Positions 1 through 11,715 of a stretch of DNA of 64,000 nt are shown one piece after another. The notes beneath the pieces are model-generated. The model searched no databases. It was not told where the DNA came from and was given only the letters and a program-made list of their open reading frames with translations. Position 1 is the first letter of the stretch. Each line of letters starts with the position of its first letter. The DNA lies in NCBI RefSeq assembly GCF_034140825.1, contig NC_089036.1, positions 1,383,001 through 1,447,000 on the forward strand, in the 5' to 3' direction. Origin of the DNA: Oryza sativa Japonica Group (Eukaryota > Streptophyta > Magnoliopsida > Poales > Poaceae). A program made the position numbers and the translations under genes.

Positions 1-179
1 TTTTTATCCGGCCTTTACATCCAATTGGATATATACGTATGTTAAAATAGGGAACTTAGTCTCGTAAACAACCCAATCTAAAATTCGTTCATATAGAGAT
101 TTGAACTCAGAATCTTAGAATACTACTCAGTCGTCGACGAACCCTTAATTATTGGTTGAGGATTTTAATTTTATCGCAG

Positions 180-308
180 GCAATTGAAAAGATTGAGAAG
201 ATGAAGACGGTTTCTTCTCTGACCAAGGATGCCTTGAAGGTTCTTCAAGACGCTGGGGACAAGGCCAAGACGCATCTCAGGATCATGCACAACCAGTACA
301 TTGAGGAG
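180..308 (+). other. Exon-like open segment, gene not recognised
   Basis: An open stretch beginning after a good acceptor (ttatcgcag) and ending at a donor-like gtacgt. It would encode a Lys- and Glu-rich, probably helical peptide that includes KMKTVSSLTKDALKVLQ and IMHNQYIEE. It looks more like a real or relic exon than chance sequence, because composition and both splice borders agree, but I recognise no family. It may be the 3' part of a gene whose 5' end lies left of the window. A second exon-like piece follows at 1446-1632. Confidence 0.3.
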
Positions 309-430
309 TACGTACTAACTGTTTCTACTTTATCCATTACATCTTGAAAAAAAACAATCTGTTTTACTCCAGCAATCAGTACTGACCGTCCGCATCAATA
401 TATCAATAACTTTGAGTTATCGTGAAAGTA

Positions 431-951
431 CTCTCCGTTTTTAATAGATGACGTTATTTTTTTATCACACGTTTAATCATTCGTTTATTAAAATATACTT
501 CCTCCATTTACTTTTAATAGTCATATTTCATCTTAGCACACAGACTAAGGATAAGTAAATCAACTTATCATCCATATTAAACATGATACTAGTCATTTCT
601 CGTAAACAATCGATTTATTAATATTTACATTTATCGATGCCCATGTAGCCAATCTTATGTGGAAGAATGGAGAGTCACACATTAAATCCGAGAAAGTCAT
701 TAAGATGATAAGATTGTTGGATTGAAATATGCCTATCAAAAATAAATTTTTCAGATTTAGAAATATGACTATGAAAAATAGATGGAGGGAGTATATATAA
801 TTATAATTTATTTTATTGTGAGCTGTTTTATCACTTAAAATACTTTTAAGCATGATTTGTTTCTTATATATTTGCATAATTTTTAAATAAGATTAATGGT
901 CAAATATATGTTTAAAAGTCAATAGTGTCATCTATAAAAAAACGGAGGGAG
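431..951. mobile_element. Stowaway-type MITE, interrupted by a second MITE
   Basis: The left end CTCTCCGTTTTTAATAGATG and the right end ...CATCTATAAAAAAACGGAGGGAG are inverted repeats flanked by TA dinucleotides (429-430 and 952-953), the signature of Tc1/mariner-derived Stowaway elements. The centre is split by another element at 498-791. Non-coding. Confidence 0.75.
498..791. mobile_element. Stowaway-type MITE nested in the preceding one
   Basis: Ends CTTCCTCCATTTACTTTTAA and ...AAAATAGATGGAGGGAG form terminal inverted repeats, with TA target duplications at 496-497 and 792-793. It sits wholly inside the 431-951 element, so it is the younger insertion. The ORF readable across it on the minus strand (593-877) is an accident of the AT-rich interior. 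Confidence 0.75.
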
Positions 952-1445
952 TAAGTTTATTATTAAAATTACAGAGTTAAAAAAGCACAATACTGCAAAT
1001 GTCATGGAACATTTGACAGTACCCAAAAAAAACAATAATTCTGTGAGACATAAGGGAGGAGTGTAAACATGGTAACTGTTACCGAAAGCTACTCTGTGAA
1101 AACTAGCGAAGATAACATAATGTCACCTTTTTATGTCTTATAGTACGAATTTAGTTGCTAGAACAACAGTAGGAAATTTGTTTCAGAGTTCTTGTGTAGG
1201 GTTAAAACTCTCAGTGGGCAATGGTATGTTACGTAATTGTTGGAAATACTGAATGCTTATATACTGCTTACTTTTAAGCATCTGCATGAGCAGATTGAAA
1301 CAATTATGATTTGTAGCATTTGCAGGTTTTGACCATTTTTTTTCTTGCCATAATTTACATAAATACGTTTTTAGCTATTTAAACAATTTGGGATGTAATT
1401 CTCATTCTCTAGCCGATAAAATAATTTGAGATGTTGCCTTGCAGG

Positions 1446-1632
1446 GTTCCAATAATGGAAGGACTTATGCAAAATGGCTGGCTACATTTTGTGTGTTACA
1501 TTGTTCCTGTTTCTCTGCCTTCTTTTGTTCTGGTTGTCGGTACTAGAGTTGTCAACATAATCAACGAACGTTCTCATTCTCATTTGGAGGAAGGCATAAA
1601 GATTCCATTTCAGGACTTGGAAAACAAGTAAC
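1446..1632 (+). other. Second exon-like segment with stop codon, gene not recognised
   Basis: After a pyrimidine-poor but possible acceptor (ccttgcag) an open frame encodes a hydrophobic stretch (residues like HFVCYIVPVSLPSFVLVVG) followed by a polar tail and a TAA at about 1630. It could be the last exon of the gene suggested by 180-308, giving a C-terminal membrane segment. A second frame is also open for about 100 bases. I see no family signature. The interval 952-1445 between the two pieces shows no coding signal. Confidence 0.2.
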
Positions 1633-1951
1633 TATATATATCTTGGTGTGTTTTGTACTTCTGTATACTGATAAGAATGATCTGTTAGTATTAAAAAGAA
1701 CTTTTTGAATGCATTCTCATATGTGTTGTTGGCGTGTATGCAACCTATATTAGTTATGCATGGCAGACCCATATGTTTATTTACGTTTTCTTAATTAGGT
1801 GTGGCATTTAGTTTTATTGATAATTGTTCGACAAATTAAACTTAAAAACTGGTATCGTAGTTTTTTTTTTGAACTTTTGCAATCATATATACTCATTTTG
1901 GGTGTGAAGAAGTAACAAGTCGTTACCACTTTTGCACCCTTCCTTTAGCAG

Positions 1952-2440
1952 CTTCCTGTTAATGTCAGAAGCTTCCTGTTATTGTCAGAAAAGCAGTGAT
2001 CCTATCTTGCAGCCAAAAACTCCAACTAGCATAGCAGCTTTCTCCTCCTCGAAATATATAAGTGATAATTCTCCTCCTCATAATTTGTAAGTGATAATTC
2101 TCCTTCTCATGTGTTGTAGCATTTTGATATCTGCAATAATAAAGCCTTGAGGGTAAAAAGTTCCCTTCCAATTGCCTTCACATCATCTGCAAATGCCCAT
2201 GATATAAGCTTCATTAATGATAGCTTGCAATAGCGCAGCACCCAGGAAAAAGAGCAAAGGTGCCAAATGATCACCTTGCCCAACTCCTCTTTTACAATGA
2301 AAATTCTTGCCTAGGATGCTATATTCATCAAGACTGAGGAGTAGGTGACGAGAAAACCATTTTAATCCAAACATCATTAAACCCCACGGCTTGCGTTAGT
2401 TGGAGAATGGTTTCATGTTCAATTGTATTAGAGATATAAA
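1952..2440 (-). pseudogene. LINE (plant L1) reverse-transcriptase fragment
   Basis: Read on the minus strand this contains recognisable L1 reverse-transcriptase blocks: NTIEHETILQ followed by GFNDVWIKMVF, then FHCKRGVGQGDHLAPLLFFL (consensus in intact plant L1 elements is RGVRQGDPLSPLLF) and ALLQAIINEA. The open part is 2183-2377, and the blocks upstream of it lie in another frame, so at least one frameshift is present. The YADD catalytic block is not seen. It is a 5'- and 3'-truncated, inactive fragment. A zinc-binding C-terminal piece of a LINE lies close by at 2930-3265 but in the opposite orientation. Confidence 0.7.
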
Positions 2441-2604
2441 TAGTTGTACAAATATCTACTCCCGTGACCTATAAGTTGCAACGGGTGATTTATAAATAGT
2501 TATACAAATATCTACTCCCGTGACCTGTAAGTTGCAACGGGTGATTTATAAATAGTTATACAAATATCTACTCCCGTGACCTGTAAGTTGCAACGGGTGA
2601 TTTA
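2432..2604. repeat. 56-bp tandem repeat, three copies
   Basis: A unit of 56 bases, beginning gatttataaatagttatac and containing the core ctactcccgtgacct and gcaacgggt, occurs three times head to tail. Copies 2 and 3 are almost identical and copy 1 differs at a few positions (gttgtaca, ctataag). It directly abuts the end of the LINE fragment. Non-coding minisatellite. Confidence 0.9.
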
Positions 2605-2929
2605 GGATATAAAAGCAAAACTAAACTTTCTAGCATGGCTAGTTGATTAAAGCATATAATTACATCTGCAATACTTTGTGTTAGAATTAATATCCACAGA
2701 ATATTCTCATTTCATTATAGGATTTTTATCAAGATAATTATCAGCGACCCAAGAAACAGGATCTCCTAGGCAGTCGGTGCGCACCATGAAGGTGCCACAT
2801 GTCACTTTATCTAGCTCATGATCCCCATTCAGGATCACAATTGGAGTGGCATATGACCCATGTCGGAGCAAGAGGGACGCACCCCGAGGGATGAATCCTT
2901 GGGTCCATAACCTTGCCCCATTTATATTT

Positions 2930-3265
2930 GAGAGGACGATTATCTACCGAGGGGAAGCATGGAAGACAGTGTGGCAACTACAACACCTCTTCATGGATTG
3001 CATAATTTTGTGGCAAATCTAGGAAGGTTTGCTCACCTGGCTGAATTGTGATCAAGCATGGATGTCATAAAATCCTGACAAATCACTTGATTGGTGGGAA
3101 GCAACACGGGGAGAAAAGCAAAGGACAAATGCAATATGATCATGCCTTATGCTTATTGCGTGGGAGGTTTGGTGCTGGAGGAATAGAAGAGTCTTCAGAA
3201 ATTAGGAGTTGCTTGTGCGCCTCTCATGAAAGAGACTTTGCAATCGATAACAACAAATTATCATA
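2930..3265 (+). pseudogene. LINE C-terminal (zf-RVT) fragment
   Basis: Plus-strand frames show the pattern of the C-terminal zinc-binding region of plant L1 ORF2: ETVQHLF-like QLQHLFMDC..LWQIWEGL, then WWEATRGEK and a W(E)VWWRNRRVF-like block. The frame is broken by stop codons and at least one shift, so the 3048-3266 ORF is only a partial reading. It is inactive. Its orientation is opposite to the reverse-transcriptase piece at 1952-2440, so either two LINE copies or an internal inversion is present. Confidence 0.6.
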
Positions 3266-3476
3266 GGAAAAAATTTCACCCTAAAACAAAACATATTTAT
3301 ATAAAAAACTTTAACAACAAGTGCTCACTCGGAACATAGCATTTTTACATTTCACAAGATATAACTTTTGCATTAAAGTCTCTATAATAAAGAAGGCTTA
3401 AAAACAACTATAAAAAAATCTACAAAAAAACTTTAATACTAATACTTTCTATTGTAAATAATATTCTATCAATTGG

Positions 3477-6206
3477 CTATAACAAATCATCTTCCTCAAC
3501 TGCGCGTGACAATAACATTTGTCCCTCGTCACTCCTTCGTGCTGACATAGGTGACTTGAGGAAGCTCGGCGTGCTTGGCCTCGACGACACCGATGCCGAC
3601 GCCTTCTTGCCGCCCGTACTAGTGCCACCCATAGACAACGTCCTCGTTACATTCTTGATGTTCTTGGGCGGAGGCCTCACCACCGGCGACTCCCCTGTGC
3701 CCTGACCCAGCATCCTTCTCTGATCCTGCAACAACAATGTAAGTATACCCTTTGCCCCCAAAATATAATTTGAACCGATAAGATAGCTATATTTTGGACA
3801 GAGGGAGTAACAATCTTTGCACTCTACTAAAATATGCATATGCAACTAGTAGTACCCTTTGTCTCTTTCTCTCCTGCTCTTTCTCCTTCCTTGTATTGTT
3901 GTACTCCTCCAGCATGTCCAGGAGACCATCCTACATTTGGACCATCTCCTTTGTCAGTCTGGTCAAATTCCCATCAGGTAAAGAACGTCCATGGGAGCAA
4001 CATTCACTTACACCATCGTACTCAAATTTGGCACCCCTCTCCTTCTCCCAAGCAATTACCTTTGTGATCAAGGCCTCTGCCATTGCTGCACCCTCATCAA
4101 GTTCAATGATCAATATTCTCAATTTCCATTATAAGAGACATGAAAAAAAAAGAATAGCTAAAGAACATGATCAATCACCTGGCATTTTGCTGACCAAGGC
4201 ACGCGCTTTCTCGGCACGCTTCAGCACAAGATGAGTCCCTTTGCCCACATTGTATCTGTTCTCATTCTGAATATGCAAACCACATTTGTAAGTTTTAGAG
4301 GTGTAGATGCTGATATGGCATCCTTTAAGAGCAGAGAAAAATTCAGAAGTCACACTCTGTTGTACTCCTCAAGCCAAGATTCCTCTTCTAGTGCAGCCTG
4401 CCATTTCTCCATCTTCTCAAGAACATCCTTCCTGCTGAACTCCTCATCTTTGGCCTCAGAGATCTGCACTTCCAGCCGCTCCAGGATTAGAGACCGTTTG
4501 GCATCTGCAAAACAGTGTCATACATACTCTGAAGTCTGAACAATACAATAAATAGGTTCTACAGAGGCAGTACAGTCTTGCATCGCATACTACTGATAAT
4601 GCTTCAAATCTTTTTGTTTTTTCATGTGCTTATGACTTCAGATGCATCACTAGAAACACTGTGCATTTGTTACCACTGCAGCTGCACAGAAACTAGGGCT
4701 CCCAGCCAATTATTACCACTGTCGATGGCGTCGAACATCATCATCGCATCGTCTTCGTTCTCGACGGGTACATGCGCTCGCCGTCGTATCTCATTGAGCT
4801 CATCATACTTCTTCAGTACAAGGTCTTTCATCCTGCACTCCTTGAGCCTCTCCAGCCTTACCACCTCTGCTTCCACCTGCATGATCACACTCTCAGTATC
4901 AACAGCTCAACCAAATTCTCACCACCAATCATGACAATGACATGATCTGATCAGCACCAACATTGTTGATGAATTCCATGGAGAGAGCATCCCGTTCGGT
5001 GATCTCGTCCTCGGACGCGGCGATGTTGCACGCCACGCTCTGGAACCTCTTCTGCTCCTCCGATGGCGTGTCCATCAGGTTCCACAGATCCAGCATGGTG
5101 GCCAAGAGGTCTTGCAGCTGGTTAATTACAGCAAGATGATGAATTGATCATTAATTCTCCATGACTAATCAGTTATTGGGGATGTATAATTCAAGCCAGC
5201 CTCACCTTCTGCATCCTGTTCCGTTTGATCTCTCTCAATCTCCCGATCTCGGAAACTAATCTTGCAATTGCATCGTCGCTGATGTCTCCTTCATCATCAT
5301 GATGAAGGTTGGTCTCTCTGAAATCCATGCCAAGAACCAAGGAGGAGGAATGCAGAGAACCCATCAGCTCTGTCATCTTCCTGACGCGACTATCCTGCCA
5401 AAAACAAGAATCATGCCGGTAAACTTGACTGAATTTTTTTTGTGTTCATGCTAGAAACTCAAGACAAGCTGTGTTCTATGCAACCAAAAAAAATATTGTC
5501 TGAACCAACCTTCTCCAGCTGCAGATCTTGCAGGTATGCTCTGAGCTCCTCAAGCCGTCTGATGGTGAGGTCGGAGTTGTCCATGGTGAGATGAAGCTGC
5601 TTGCTCGGCTTCATCTCCTGCTCGATCCTGTTGATGAGCTCCGTCACCTCCGAGAATTTCCGCCGCCTCTCCTCCCTCCTCCTCCTCATCTCCTCCAGCT
5701 CCGGCGTGATCGAGCCGAGCTCCTCCTTGAGGTTCCCTGTGCTCTGATCAATTTGCCCCCAAATCGATCAGATCAAGAAGAAGAAGAAGAGATCGATGGC
5801 GATGCACGGGTACCTGCAGCGAGGAGCACGCAATGTGCACGGTGGTGGATGGCTCGCCGATGGTGGCGCAGATGGCGGCGACCTCGGCGACGGAGTCGGC
5901 TATCTCCCGTTGCAGCTGTGCCCTGTACTGCTTCACCTGCGCCACCTTCACCCTGTACACGTTGAGGCAATCCTCCTCCAGCGCGTGCAGCATCTCTCGC
6001 CGATCCTCCTCCGCTTCCCCGATCTGGTCCCACATCTCCTGCAATGCACCAAACAAATTAATCGACGATTCTCAAGAACCGATCGCATTCGCCATTGCTG
6101 ACGTCACGGCGTTGGCTTTGCGTACCCCAAGCTCCTGCAGGAGCATCTCGCGGCGAGGCTCCATCTGGAACGGGAAGAGGATGGCTCGCAGCTTCAGTGA
6201 AACCAT
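3477..6206 (-). CDS. MAP65: 65-kDa microtubule-associated protein (MAP65/ASE1 family)
   Basis: Predicted to cross-link antiparallel microtubules in cortical arrays, spindle midzone and phragmoplast. Eleven exons join in phase: 6126-6206, 5814-6038, 5510-5743, 5206-5394, 4962-5117, 4717-4876, 4356-4504, 4179-4266, 4012-4085, 3930-3856, 3725-3477, giving 559 residues, at the short end for the family. Almost the whole protein is coiled coil. Family hallmarks are [12 protein letters not shown] near residues 300-310, [12 protein letters not shown] and [11 protein letters not shown], and the basic microtubule-binding block [18 protein letters not shown], followed by a Ser/Pro/Thr-rich tail ([13 protein letters not shown]) of the kind phosphorylated by CDKs and MAP kinases. 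The start at 6206 ([10 protein letters not shown]) opens the exon; a second in-frame ATG at 6164 is possible. An 81-base intron at 3931-4011 removes an in-frame TAG. Intron 3726-3855 holds a decayed MITE end. Exact MAP65 subtype not decided. Confidence 0.93.
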
Positions 6207-7431
6207 CGGTGTAGAGCTCCGCCGTGCCGCGTCTGCCTCATGCTTAATCTCCTCCTCCTCCTCCCGCGACGGCGGCGGCGGCGGCGGCGGCGATTGAGAT
6301 CAAGAACGCATCAAGATCAACGGAAAGCTCGAGAAACCGACGAAATGCAGCTGTGCTGCATGCACGGATCATGGCCAGAGGAGCGATGATGGTGCGATTG
6401 CAGCATCGATCAGGGATTGTTCGGGGGGAGTTTGCAAATGCGGAGAAAAGCGCGGGAGAAAGAGAGGTGAGCAGGAAGAGGAGGGCGCATGCATCGGTTT
6501 GAGTGGCCTACAATTAGGGAGAGCCAACAATGGCATAAAAAAAAGCAAAATGAAATTAAAGCTTGTGCTTGTGTTTAGGCCCCAAATTTGAATGTGGAAT
6601 TTGGAGAAATATAAAGTGCGAGTCTGGTAGAAAAGTATATGAATATAAACCCGGTTCTTGAAGAAAACATACATGATAAAATTGGAGCCTTATCGTCTAC
6701 TTGATAGCTTATTGAGCCGCAACCAAAAAGTTAAATTTCAAAATTTATTTTTAGAGTTTTTCTCATTGTAGCCCATTACCCAACATTGCTTTTTAAAAAT
6801 GTAGATAACAATCAAAGTTGGATACTGATGATCAAAATTTAGATAGGGAATTATCCTCGAAACCGTTAAGTGAAATTGCATGCAACTTTTAGAGTTGATC
6901 CAATCAAAATTAATTCTCATGAAACTGACCGTCGACTGCCGTAACTTTTATACATACCTTTAACTATCCGTCTTACTAAAAAAAATTGTGTAAAACATAA
7001 AAAAAGTCATAATTAATGTATTATTAATAATAAGCTAAGCCACAATAAAATAAATGATAATTATATGCATGCTCTTTAATAAAATGATGATCGAACGTAT
7101 CTTTAAAATGACATCATATATTAAAGATCATAGGGAGTACTTTGCAGTGCCATGCATCCACCAACATCTCATATCGGTGTAGTTTTCATGCCATTATATC
7201 TCGTTGAAAGCGTCAAGGGTCTTGGCGGCGATATGTATGACCTGCACTCCATATATGAACACACATATATATCCAAATATATGTCTCCTACAAATTAAGC
7301 TTAATTATTATTGCTAATTTTTCTCCACGCGGAGTTGGACTGGAGTCACCATCTATCCTGTAGCTAGGCAAGAACGTCGAGGAGAGAGAGAGAGCGATGG
7401 ATCGATGGAGACGGAAGAGATGGCCGAGCTG

Positions 7432-7605
7432 TGTGTTAGTTCACGCTAAAATTAGAAGTTTGATTTTCCCGTAAAAAAATTAGAAATTTGATTGAAATTG
7501 GAATGATGTGATAAAAAATGTGAAAGTTTATGCGTAGGAAAGTTTTGATATGATGAAAAAGTTAGAAGTTTAAATGAAAAAATTAGTAACTAAACCAGGC
7601 TTTAC
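7432..7605. repeat. Dispersed short repeat, copy 1
   Basis: Starts with gttagttcacgctaaaatta and ends near gtaactaaaccagg; the interior repeats the phrase ttagaagttt several times. A clearly related copy lies at 35914-36045 (gtttagttcacactaaaatt ... ggaactaaaaaccg). The paired ends (TTTAGTTC.../...GGAACTAAA) are inverted, as in a MITE. I recognise it as a frequent rice intergenic repeat but cannot name the family. Confidence 0.6.
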
Positions 7606-7963
7606 ACACCAGCAGCGACGTCAGGATGGATTCAGAAGAGATCGAATGCAGTTGCAGGCTTGCAGCGATTGGAAGCTTCGCAGCTTTGATCCGTCCAGAC
7701 TGATTTGACCGACTCACTGATGACTTGACCCCCTCCCCTCACCGAGTGAGATCTTTGTGTGTTTCTGTACAACTATACAAAACTCATGGTCAAATAAACA
7801 CACACGCGCATTCAACTATATACGTACGTACTCAACACACGTACGGGCGCATAATTTGTTCATGATCATTTCGTTGTACTGTTTGACTTATTTGACTCAT
7901 TTCACATAGAGCTCACCTTTCTTTTACTAGACGATCTTGTACACGCGCGTGCATCTGAATCAA

Positions 7964-8277
7964 GAGAAAATCTAAGAAATATCATTGACAAGCGTTTAAT
8001 TTTAAAAAATATCACCGATAAGTGCGAGTTCCATAAATATCATCATACAAGCGATTTTGTCTCATAAATGCAATCGTCATTAGGGTTCCGTTCGTCCCGC
8101 GCTGTTAAATGCACTGTGCATCCTATAGCACTTAACGAAGGGTTGCTAACGGAACCCTAACGGCGATAGCATTTTTGGAACAAAGACGCTTGTACAATGG
8201 CATTTCATGAAACCTACACTTGTCGATAGCATTTCATGAAATTGGACGCTTATCGACGGCGTTTATTGGATTTTCTC
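7964..8277. mobile_element. Fold-back MITE with long terminal inverted repeats
   Basis: Begins GAGAAAATCTAAGAAATATC and ends ...TTGGATTTTCTC. The arms, roughly 130-150 bases each, can be followed inward through gacaagcg / cgcttatcg, gataagtgcgagttt-like / aaacctacacttgtcg and ttagggttccgtt / aacggaaccctaa, leaving a short loop around 8100-8140. It would form a long hairpin in RNA. Non-coding; superfamily not assigned because no clear target duplication is visible. Confidence 0.65.
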
Positions 8278-8435
8278 ATAAATGAATGGCATGTGAGCTC
8301 TACGAGTACTAGCTAAATGTTCGTGCGCTCATAGAAAAAAACTTTGATTTTTTTTCTCGAGGGTAGGACTTAACTGCTGAAGGATACAAATTTTTCAAGA
8401 GAAGCTCCAGCTATAATTTTGTGTTTTTTAATATA

Positions 8436-8668
8436 CTCCCTCAGTTTTTTTTTCAATATGTAACACTGTTGATTTTTAATGGACGGTTGACCATTCGTCT
8501 TATTTATTTTTTTATAGAAATAAAAATATATGTCATGTTTAAAGAACCTTTAGTAATAAATCAAGTCATAACAAAATAAATAATAATTTGATAAATTATT
8601 TAGATAGGATAAATGGTCAAATGTATAAAAAAAGCAACGATGTCATATATTAAAAAAACCGGTGGTTG
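8436..8668. mobile_element. Degenerate Stowaway-like MITE
   Basis: Left end CTCCCTCAGTTTTTTTTTCA preceded by TA. Inside are ggacggttgaccattcgtctta and, on the other arm, ataggataaatggtcaaa and gatgtcatatattaaaaa, then a decayed right end accggtggttg followed by TA. The arms match those of the 431-951 element in layout. Confidence 0.55.
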
Positions 8669-10442
8669 TATTTTTTTTTACCACTTGTGGGGTAGTTGCC
8701 CCCAGTGTGCACCTACATGAAATGTTTTGTCATCGTATAGCAGAGGTCAGAGGATATGAGGAGTTGTTATTTTGTTAATAATGTTGCGTTGTTATGTTAG
8801 ACGTGTGGGGGTTTGTTTGTAAAGGCCTAAAGGGGAAGGGTTTTTTTTCCCCTTGACCTGACCTTATATATGCAACTTGTGAAAAGAAATTATGGGAAAA
8901 TAATTACTATATAGTAGTAGCTTAAAGCAAAGAGACGTACCTCAACTCTTTCAAGTGCCTCTAGCAAGGAAAGAGCTAGTGGATAAAACAAAGATTATGC
9001 AATTTAGCCACGAGGATGAATAGGATAGTGTGATGATGCTTTCTTTCCAGAGAGGACTGCAGTGGAAGCATGGAAACAAAATTAAAAACATGAGAAAGAA
9101 AGGTGCACTTAAACCCTTTTGATTTTGTATTGACTCGGTCAGGTCAGCATTTTAAAGATCCTGATGCATGACTGATGAAAGAGTTCTATGCACTTGATAT
9201 CCCACCTAGCCCCCACTGGTCACAGCACTGGAGAATTTTTCAACTTAATTACTCTCTTTTTGCCTGGTATACATCAATCAATATATCTGAATCCGGAGTT
9301 TCATAGGAATTTTCAACTTATGGCCCATTCATGAACCTGAGTTTATGACAATTATCCAATATTAGAAAGTTGATTAGTGAATTTTAAAAGGTTTTTAAGA
9401 AATGATGATGTAAACCTTTTTTTTAAAAAAAATCATAACCATTTAGGAGTTTGGTAAGCATGTCTGTGATAATCTGATGATACCTACATGGTTGTATGAT
9501 GTATATTGGACAACCACAAAATAAATCTAAGTACACTACGATGTAAAAAAAATGTAGATCTTTGGTACCAAAAGCCAAAAATATTCTTCAAGGTCTGCCT
9601 GATCATTGATCGGTGCATTAGCTTAGGTGTATTTGAGAGGAGTAGAAAGGAGAAGAGTACAAAAATACGTAAAACGAGATGAATCATCAGCATATGATTA
9701 ATTAAATATTAATTATTTCAAACTCTAAAAGTGGATTAATATGATCTTTAAAATAATGTTTATGTATTTTTTTTATAAAATACACGTTGTTTAGCAGTTT
9801 GAAAAGCGTGCATATGAAAAACAAAACTTTTCTACTCTATCCACTCATATCAAACGCAGTTAATATCTTGAACTACAAGAGACTAGTTATCCCTGATGTT
9901 CACACATTTTATACTAGTGATTGTAGTGTCGGACGCTATAGAAAATGATGTCTATTTTGACCAAGACTGCTTCCAATTAGGAATCTAAATTGTAGTAGCG
10001 TGGAAGCCTGCAAGTCAAAACAGGCCATAACCACAAACGAAAAGATGCTTAATACGCCGAAGAGAGTATCTTGACACGATTGATAGTGAGTTGGAAGAAA
10101 TCAAACTAATTGTTTTAATATACTCAGCACTCATGTTTCTTCTATAGGCAGCAGTGGAGAATTGACCAAGATTGATAGTTTTGTCAAAGCTAATAATATA
10201 TAAATTCTGTACTAGTGTTTGTGTAATCTATCTCCGAGGAAATTTGGAACTAAGTGGTTGCTGGTAGAGAACCACGCCGGCTATGGATGGTCCTAGCTAG
10301 TCTAGGAAGACATTGGTGATATAAATCATTATAAGAATTGTTAGTGTATATGCATCACTAAGCATATGGTGAAATTTTTATCTATCAAAATTGATGATGT
10401 TATATGTCAAATACTTTACACCATTCGTTCTAAAATAAATAA

Positions 10443-10738
10443 GGGCTTGTTCGAAATGTGAGATATATAGGAAAAATATTGAAATACGAAAAACATAGAA
10501 TAGGATTGCATGCGTAAAATATAGGAATTTCTTGTTCTTCGTACACGTGATTCTTACTACAAAGAGGCTAGAGTGGATTCTTTTTTTTTTCATGTGAAAA
10601 CATGGGCAGGGAATAGTGTTCCTCTGGAATTCAAGGTAGTAAACCCTTTGAAACGGATGCATCTACAGTACCCAATTCAAAGGAATAATCAATCCTCCAT
10701 TTTTCCTTCACATTTTCTCCATTCTGACGAATGAGCCC
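10443..10738. mobile_element. Tourist-like MITE with TAA target duplication
   Basis: Ends GGGCTTGTTCG and ...CGAATGAGCCC are inverted repeats flanked on both sides by TAA (10440-10442 and 10739-10741), as expected for PIF/Harbinger-derived Tourist elements. Length 296 bases. The minus-strand ORF crossing it (10378-10662) has no coding support. Confidence 0.75.
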
Positions 10739-11548
10739 TAAACTCATTGCTACGAAACTGAATATAATCTTGTCTAGATCTGTTGCTAAGATTTAATTCT
10801 TTTTGGAACGGATAGAATAATTCATTGTACTAGACAATGTTCTTTTCGACTTCCAATAGCTTATTGGAAGGAGTCACTTCCTTGTTTACCGTGAACATAC
10901 TTCATAGATTATTGAACGGAGTATTTTTAAAACTTTTCATATGTGATATTTTTTTAAAAAAAATCAAATAAATTTATTTTTAAAGTTTGCGATGGCTAAT
11001 ATTAAATTAATACGATGGTTATTTCTCTTGTTTTGCATGTGGCTTATAAGGTTAAACGAACCCCTATATCAAATGGGGCCTAGTATAGAATTGTACATTG
11101 AAGAGTTCATCAAGTGATCTGTACTATGTAATACCTTTTACAATATTATTGCTTTCAGTTTTTATATCATTCTAATTGATTCTGATAGTGCAGCGCAAAC
11201 ATCAAAAATAACACTAACCATAGAAGCTAAACTTAGCTAAGTAGCTAACTAATACAATAACAACCCCCTTGATATAGACACAAGACCAAATCCTAAAAAA
11301 AATATTGGTGCCTTAGAAACCAAATACTATTACTCAATTATCTCGATATAATTGACCACACCAAGTAATTTATATTATATCAACATAAATGACATAACGT
11401 AGTAATGTAAAACACCGTATGAAAACAACTTCACGTTGTAATAATTTATTAGTACTAGTATATTGCATCTATCCTATATAAAAAAAATCAAAAACAAGAC
11501 ACACCTCATACCAAAAAAAGTTAAACCTATAAATAATAAAAAGAAAAA

Positions 11549-11715
11549 TTGCTACACGTACTAATTTTTTCTTACTAACACTGATGATTTTTATCAAGAT
11601 AATTATCATCTCAAGATAATACGTACGGAATTTTATAACTTCTGTTTATCTAAATCAAACGGTTAAGATAATTATTAGTAAAAATATAGTAAGAAAAATT
11701 TAGCATGGGTAGCAG
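11549..11715. mobile_element. Small inverted-repeat element, probable MITE
   Basis: Left arm ttgctacacgtactaatttt...cttac and right arm gtaag..aaaatttagcatgggtagca are inverted copies of each other, and a second internal pair (agataattatc / gataattat) supports a hairpin. It lies about 360 bases upstream of the CPK4 start. Family unknown. Confidence 0.45.

Noticed and set aside
3931-4122. In-frame TAG in MAP65, which at first suggested a pseudogene
   Set aside because: The stop lies at the acceptor of an 81-base intron with a perfect gtaagt donor; splicing restores the family sequence.
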